DNA of 34,522 nucleotides from Legionella drancourtii LLAP12 (GTDB lineage Bacteria; Pseudomonadota; Gammaproteobacteria; Legionellales; Legionellaceae): NCBI RefSeq assembly GCF_000162755.2, contig NZ_JH413822.1, positions 59,325 to 93,846 of the forward strand, read 5' to 3'. Shown piece by piece: positions 30,552 to 34,522 of this stretch (position 1 is its first letter; each line of letters starts with the position of its first letter). The notes under the pieces were generated by a model. It saw only the letters and a program-made list of their open reading frames with translations, ran no database searches and was not told where the DNA came from. The position numbers and the translations under genes were made by a program.

Positions 30552-33500
30552 CTTGAGGATTCTGTCTATAATGGGGACATATTAAACTCTGATGGTGTCT
30601 TTAAATTAGATCATTCCACAGTGACATTGAATCAAATGAATCTAAGTAACCTTAGCAAGGAAACCATCAAAGATTCACGTATTACTACCACCAAATTTGT
30701 CGACAATAGCCAGCTTTCTTATCAAGGACAAGCAGCCATCTTTACTGACCATTATGAACACGGCGGCCGAATTACTAAACTTACGCCACCTGAAGGAAAT
30801 GTCGATAATAATCTCTTTTATGTGAAAGCAAAAATGGCAGATTTGCACGGTTCATCAGATATCGATAATGCCATTTTTGCTATCGACCATTTTCCTGATG
30901 GAACACAATTTGTTTCAGGCATCGCTCAATACAATCACTATACAGTTACCAGTAGTCTCATGTTAGAAACTCAAGACTCTATGAATTTAAATACTCCTTT
31001 TTATCGGGATTGTAATTTAACGGTAAAAGCAAGCGGTATTACAATGACTGCCGATTATAATAAGGCGCGAGATTTAAGTTTGATATCTACAGTGGGTGAT
31101 GTTTCCTTATTAAGCAACATTACCAGTAATAATCTGTATGTTAAATCAGCAGGAAGTATTCGAACCAATCACAGCATCTATAGCAATGAATTGGCAAATT
31201 TTGAAGCTGCTGGCGGTTTTTATAATTTAGGTGGGGTGGTTAATGCAAATACTGTTGCTATAAAAGCCAGTGAAATTAAAAACATCTCTGCAGGCTCATA
31301 TGCTGCAGGTGCGGCCTGGGGAATACCCATGGGAGGAGCGGGCATTATCAATGGACGCACAGATGCTTATCTAGAAGCAACCTCAGGTAATATTGAAAAT
31401 TACGGAGGGATTATTCGTTCAGGAAATTACACGCAGCTAATTGCTCAGGGAAGTGTCATTAATGCCTGTAATATTCGCACCTATCGCGGGGCCTATGATT
31501 GGATTACTGCATATGATGGTGGCTTAATTGCAGGCGGTAGCGGCAGCAGTACTGAAGGCGTTGGTCTTTACATTAAAGCCGGTGGCAAGGTTTATTCCGA
31601 TGCTTCTAATTTTGTGAGCAATGGCACTAATTATATTGAAGGAGATCAAGGCATTGAATTTGCCGCCCGGCAGGAAACCCATGTTAGCAAAATCAAGAAA
31701 ACTAAAACCTGGTATGGAAAATCCAGCAAAAGTGTCACTACAGCTACAACGGTTACCAACTCAACAGTGCAGTCTGCAACTGGAGTTAATATTTTAGTAA
31801 GTGAGCACGGAGGAGTTAAGTCTGTAGCGACTAATTTTATTTCTCCTGGTGGAACACAAATTTCTGCTCGCGATAATGTGGAGCTCTACAATTTAAAAAC
31901 ACAAAGCCAAAAACATAAATCGTCAAGTAGTCTTTGGGGGTTATCCAAGCATTCAATTTATGAAAAGCATCAAGAAGCCGTACCTACTTTATTTCTTGAT
32001 AATGGGGTTACCCGTATTTATTCTTCAGAAGGCTCCATCGACGCGCGTGGCGCTTATTTTGCTGGTGCTGGTGATTTAGACTTGAAAGCCCATGGTCGTA
32101 TTAAGTTTGGTGTAGACCTGCTTGACCATGAAGTCGTTGAAAAAACGCGAAGCCTGGGTATCTCAGTACCAGGAATGGGGGGCTGGCAAGCATGGAAAAA
32201 TAGTGGCAGTCTGATGGATGCGGTGACCGCTGAAGATGCGACCATGGCAAAGTTAAATTCCATGCTAAACAGTAATAATGCTACTGAACTATTGGCTGAC
32301 TCCTCTAATTTAGGTATTAATTTATATAACACCACGAACAGTTTGATGCGTGGTCTGTCAAACGATACATTAGGCCGTGAAGTGCTTGCACGTTACGGTT
32401 TAGGTGGCACTGATGGCAAAGGATTTTCACCGACTATTACTTTCTCAATGAGCGAAAGTACCACAAAAACCAAATACCAAACCCAGGGCGTTGGCGGAGT
32501 TAATAGAGGAGGAAATGTTTTCCTTGAGGCAGGTGAAGGAATTGATTTAGAAAATGGTGTGCGCGTTCACGCTGGTGGTAATATGATTGTTAATGCACCA
32601 GAAATCATAGCAAAATCCGCAGGATTGCACTCCTCAGTTGACCAAACCACCACAACGCAAAGCGTGGGTGTTTCTCCTACAGGACAATTGCAGGATGCCT
32701 CTATTGGATACTCCCATACCAATACCCAATCAACACAGTATGTAAATGCAGAATTGTCCGCTGATGGTCACATGCAATTAGGTTATCAAGACGGCGCCAT
32801 GCGTCAGGTGACTCTTGATGGCGCTGTAATTAAAGCCGGTTCCATGGACGCAAAAATTGAACATCTGAATATTATTGACAAGCAAGACACCACCACAACC
32901 CAAACAGAATCATTCAGTGCCAGCCTTTCTGGGCAAGTCTCTGCTTATGTAGGAAAAGGAGATTCAGCTGTTGTTAGAGATCATAGTGGCATATATGTAG
33001 GAGATAACACAGGACATTCAGTAGTTATTGATGAAGCCCACATGAAAGGAGGCAAAATACTTGTTAATGGCGGTCAAGTAGAGATTGGTAAGTTGGTCAG
33101 TGAGAAGATGGTCGATCATGAATCTTATACCGGCATTGGCATTAGTCTTAATATTAATGATTTACAGCGTTTGGCAGGGCAGGGAGCTTCGAATCAAACG
33201 GGCGAACAAGCCATTGCTGTTGGTGAACTGAATTTTGATCGGGTGAATTATAAAGCAGAACATACACCTGTGGTTTATGGCGATAATGGCGCCCACATTG
33301 AGATTAAGGAAGTAGTAGGAGAAGTACACACTGAATCTGCGGATGGAACCAAGGTCATTAAAAACGATGAATTACACTTGGCTTTGGATATCCCTATTAC
33401 CAATGCGAGTTACATTGACAAAGCTCGTGAAAATATTCAAGCCGGGATAGAAAAAATAGCCCAGGCTTTTGGTCTGAATGGGGTGCCAGAAGTTAAGCTG

Positions 33501-34508
33501 CCAATTCAAGAAGAACCTGTCTTACCTTCACGTCGTAAAGAGGAAGAGGAAGAAGAAGAGGAGGAAGTGGGCGAAAAAGCAGCGGAGGAGAAGGAGTCTG
33601 ATTTAGATAAGAAAAAAGAAAAACCACTGACACCTGAACAAGAAGCTGCTCTTTGGCAAGAAATTCTTTCGAAACTTCCGCCAGATAAACAGCAAGAGAT
33701 ACAAAATACAGTAGAAGAAATTAAAAAGAAGAAGAAAGAGAACAATGTTCCTCCCGAAATTATGGATAAACTAAAAAAACAACTGCTATCTGCATTTAAC
33801 AGTGTATTGAAAGCAAGTTCTGAAGAGATTTGGGGCAAACTAGCCAAGGAAGTTGGAAAAGACTCTGCGGATATAATATTAAAGAGGATTTCATCGCCTG
33901 ATGCTCTTTCCAAACTCAATATTAAGACCTATTTGGGTACAAGAGGGACTATTTATATCAGTTTTATTTTTAATTTATTTGGGTCTTCGCTAGATGGAAA
34001 GAAAGATGTTTGGAATGATGCCATTAAAAGTACTGTAGGTGATATTACTTTAAATTTTGCTTTAAAAGCTACTGGCTCTTATGCAGGTCCCATAGGCTGG
34101 GCTTTTGTGGGAATCGGTGTTTTTGATAAGCTTTTTTATAGTAAAGAGCAAGTAAAGCTGCGTCTGGAAAGCGCTGATCGTTTAGCGGAAGAGGCAAACA
34201 AAGCATTAGGAAAAGGAGAATATTTTAATAGTACCTACTTGATGCAGGCTTCCGTGCAAAATGCTCGGATGGCGTCAAATGCTGAAATGATACACGGTAT
34301 ATCGGAGCGCTTATCCTCTATAGGAGGCTATGTAAGTGACGCTGTAAGGGATGGGTGGAATAAGATAAGAGGTAAAGAAATGCCCAAACCACCATCCGTC
34401 GTCAATAGAAACTCCTTTTTCCGTTCTGAAAAATCGGGAATCAAGAAAAATGACGTATCAATAAACCCCCAAAATCATCAAGAAGAGTCATGCAACCATA
34501 TAACATAA
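29112..34508 (+). CDS. Giant filamentous-haemagglutinin-like protein, C-terminal part (frameshifted)
   Basis: This continues the beta-solenoid from residue about 1447 of the combined protein. It contains repeats two and three, then FHA-like turns with typical Gly/Asn/Ala patterns (LEATSGNIENYGGIIRSGNY; GGNVFLEAGEGIDLENGVRV; GGNMIVNAPEIIAKSAGL). The latter resemble the haemagglutinin repeats of FHA/CdiA-type exoproteins, including KYQTQGVGGV and TTTTQSVGVSP stretches. At about 33535-33625 (residue about 2920) comes an acidic linker with a run of eight Glu, then a helical domain of about 285 residues. That domain has two hydrophobic segments (TIYISFIFNLFGSSL; YAGPIGWAFVGIGVFDKLF) and a charged tail ending CNHIT. 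No VENN motif is present before the C-terminal domain. The open frame extends back to 28989, out of phase with the true sequence. The stop lies 14 bp from the window end, so a following secretion or immunity gene cannot be seen. Confidence 0.8.
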   Translation, partial: EMKLDGCVGTIDTVRDIETASTEIKGSSLEGTSFKTTGQLSAQNTRFTYHDEFLTEQSAKLATDNVEIITGVFEHSGDLAYENTLVVTATTARLQKNSVVNGKQTAEEDLFKTKSKPSTPAEGSEQTEDTNSQETSTTDAQVEEKEFKPQHMLIINAEEKVVLDGTLTGGDYTSIQGKKDDTVATSENCEEKKPNKVKELIIGDNANIKLTYGSIEANNVVNDGQTELSKFSLDIDKLEQQKTISLDGCVGQITEFRDDDTASTKIHKSSLKGDSFQLKGKLDTKDTHYEYKTEFLTEESSRAKTDNVEIITAQFEHGGELAYENVLSVKADRAHTKIGSVINGKKTAEDELFTPKAPSPEEQTTQTPEGESSETTTEVEVEKEFKPQNIFTLEAKNVAVDGALKGGDYTSIKGKSVENADGSESTVEKCESLVISDSADVDLTYGSIASDKSDISAQVHLKGFSLDIGKTQIHQGGQLALEDSVYNGDILNSDGVFKLDHSTVTLNQMNLSNLSKETIKDSRITTTKFVDNSQLSYQGQAAIFTDHYEHGGRITKLTPPEGNVDNNLFYVKAKMADLHGSSDIDNAIFAIDHFPDGTQFVSGIAQYNHYTVTSSLMLETQDSMNLNTPFYRDCNLTVKASGITMTADYNKARDLSLISTVGDVSLLSNITSNNLYVKSAGSIRTNHSIYSNELANFEAAGGFYNLGGVVNANTVAIKASEIKNISAGSYAAGAAWGIPMGGAGIINGRTDAYLEATSGNIENYGGIIRSGNYTQLIAQGSVINACNIRTYRGAYDWITAYDGGLIAGGSGSSTEGVGLYIKAGGKVYSDASNFVSNGTNYIEGDQGIEFAARQETHVSKIKKTKTWYGKSSKSVTTATTVTNSTVQSATGVNILVSEHGGVKSVATNFISPGGTQISARDNVELYNLKTQSQKHKSSSSLWGLSKHSIYEKHQEAVPTLFLDNGVTRIYSSEGSIDARGAYFAGAGDLDLKAHGRIKFGVDLLDHEVVEKTRSLGISVPGMGGWQAWKNSGSLMDAVTAEDATMAKLNSMLNSNNATELLADSSNLGINLYNTTNSLMRGLSNDTLGREVLARYGLGGTDGKGFSPTITFSMSESTTKTKYQTQGVGGVNRGGNVFLEAGEGIDLENGVRVHAGGNMIVNAPEIIAKSAGLHSSVDQTTTTQSVGVSPTGQLQDASIGYSHTNTQSTQYVNAELSADGHMQLGYQDGAMRQVTLDGAVIKAGSMDAKIEHLNIIDKQDTTTTQTESFSASLSGQVSAYVGKGDSAVVRDHSGIYVGDNTGHSVVIDEAHMKGGKILVNGGQVEIGKLVSEKMVDHESYTGIGISLNINDLQRLAGQGASNQTGEQAIAVGELNFDRVNYKAEHTPVVYGDNGAHIEIKEVVGEVHTESADGTKVIKNDELHLALDIPITNASYIDKARENIQAGIEKIAQAFGLNGVPEVKLPIQEEPVLPSRRKEEEEEEEEEVGEKAAEEKESDLDKKKEKPLTPEQEAALWQEILSKLPPDKQQEIQNTVEEIKKKKKENNVPPEIMDKLKKQLLSAFNSVLKASSEEIWGKLAKEVGKDSADIILKRISSPDALSKLNIKTYLGTRGTIYISFIFNLFGSSLDGKKDVWNDAIKSTVGDITLNFALKATGSYAGPIGWAFVGIGVFDKLFYSKEQVKLRLESADRLAEEANKALGKGEYFNSTYLMQASVQNARMASNAEMIHGISERLSSIGGYVSDAVRDGWNKIRGKEMPKPPSVVNRNSFFRSEKSGIKKNDVSINPQNHQEESCNHIT

Positions 34509-34522
34509 GCAGGCAAATATTC

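Noticed and set aside
33535-34508. Classical CdiA-CT toxin with immunity gene
   Set aside because: There is no VENN motif before the domain, and the window ends 14 bp after the stop, so no immunity gene can be assessed.

Overview
The window looks like part of an AT-rich gammaproteobacterial genome, most likely Legionella or a close relative. The evidence is a helCBA-type heavy-metal efflux operon, a cytosolic KatB-type catalase-peroxidase, a UbiM-like flavin hydroxylase, and several large multidomain or repeat proteins of the kind common in Legionella accessory regions. No 16S rRNA, tRNA, CRISPR array or intact transposase is visible, so the genus is an inference.

Layout. (a) 1-1702: the 3' part of a gene of unknown function that runs in from outside the window through a 21-bp heptad-coding repeat. 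(b) 1703-2035: no intact gene, but a decayed fragment resembling the end of hemF. (c) 2036-3214 (-): an FAD-dependent UbiH/UbiM-family hydroxylase. (d) 3480-9134 (+): a tightly packed outer-membrane channel, periplasmic adaptor and RND pump operon for heavy-metal efflux; the pump gene is split by one frameshift. (e) 9137-15238 (-): a 2033-residue protein combining leucine-rich repeats, a transglutaminase-like domain and two AAA-type ATPase modules, followed at 15369-16124 (-) by a 251-aa unknown. (f) 16318-17937 (-): an exported acetamidase/formamidase-family enzyme with a small exported partner, divergent from an OprB-type porin at 18092-19408 (+). (g) 19568-21734 (-): katG/katB, split near its end by one extra base in a homopolymer. 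(h) 21741-22430: a gene-poor stretch with a long inverted repeat. (i) 22431-34508 (+): a co-directional block of two paralogous membrane proteins, a glycine-rich membrane-hairpin protein, and one giant (about 3244 aa) filamentous-haemagglutinin-like beta-solenoid protein, itself split by a 9-A tract.

How the genes fit together. The metal-efflux genes form one tripartite pump. The porin, exported amidase and small periplasmic protein plausibly form an uptake and periplasmic-processing unit. The 22.4-34.5 kb block looks like one operon in which small membrane proteins serve the giant repeat protein, which has neither an obvious Sec signal nor a two-partner-secretion domain. This block and the LRR-transglutaminase-AAA fusion are the best candidates for undescribed biology here.

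Caution. Five reading-frame problems (two in the edge repeat, one each in helA, katG and the giant adhesin) each behave as a single extra base. Uncorrected insertion errors in the assembly are therefore a serious alternative to real gene decay or phase variation.
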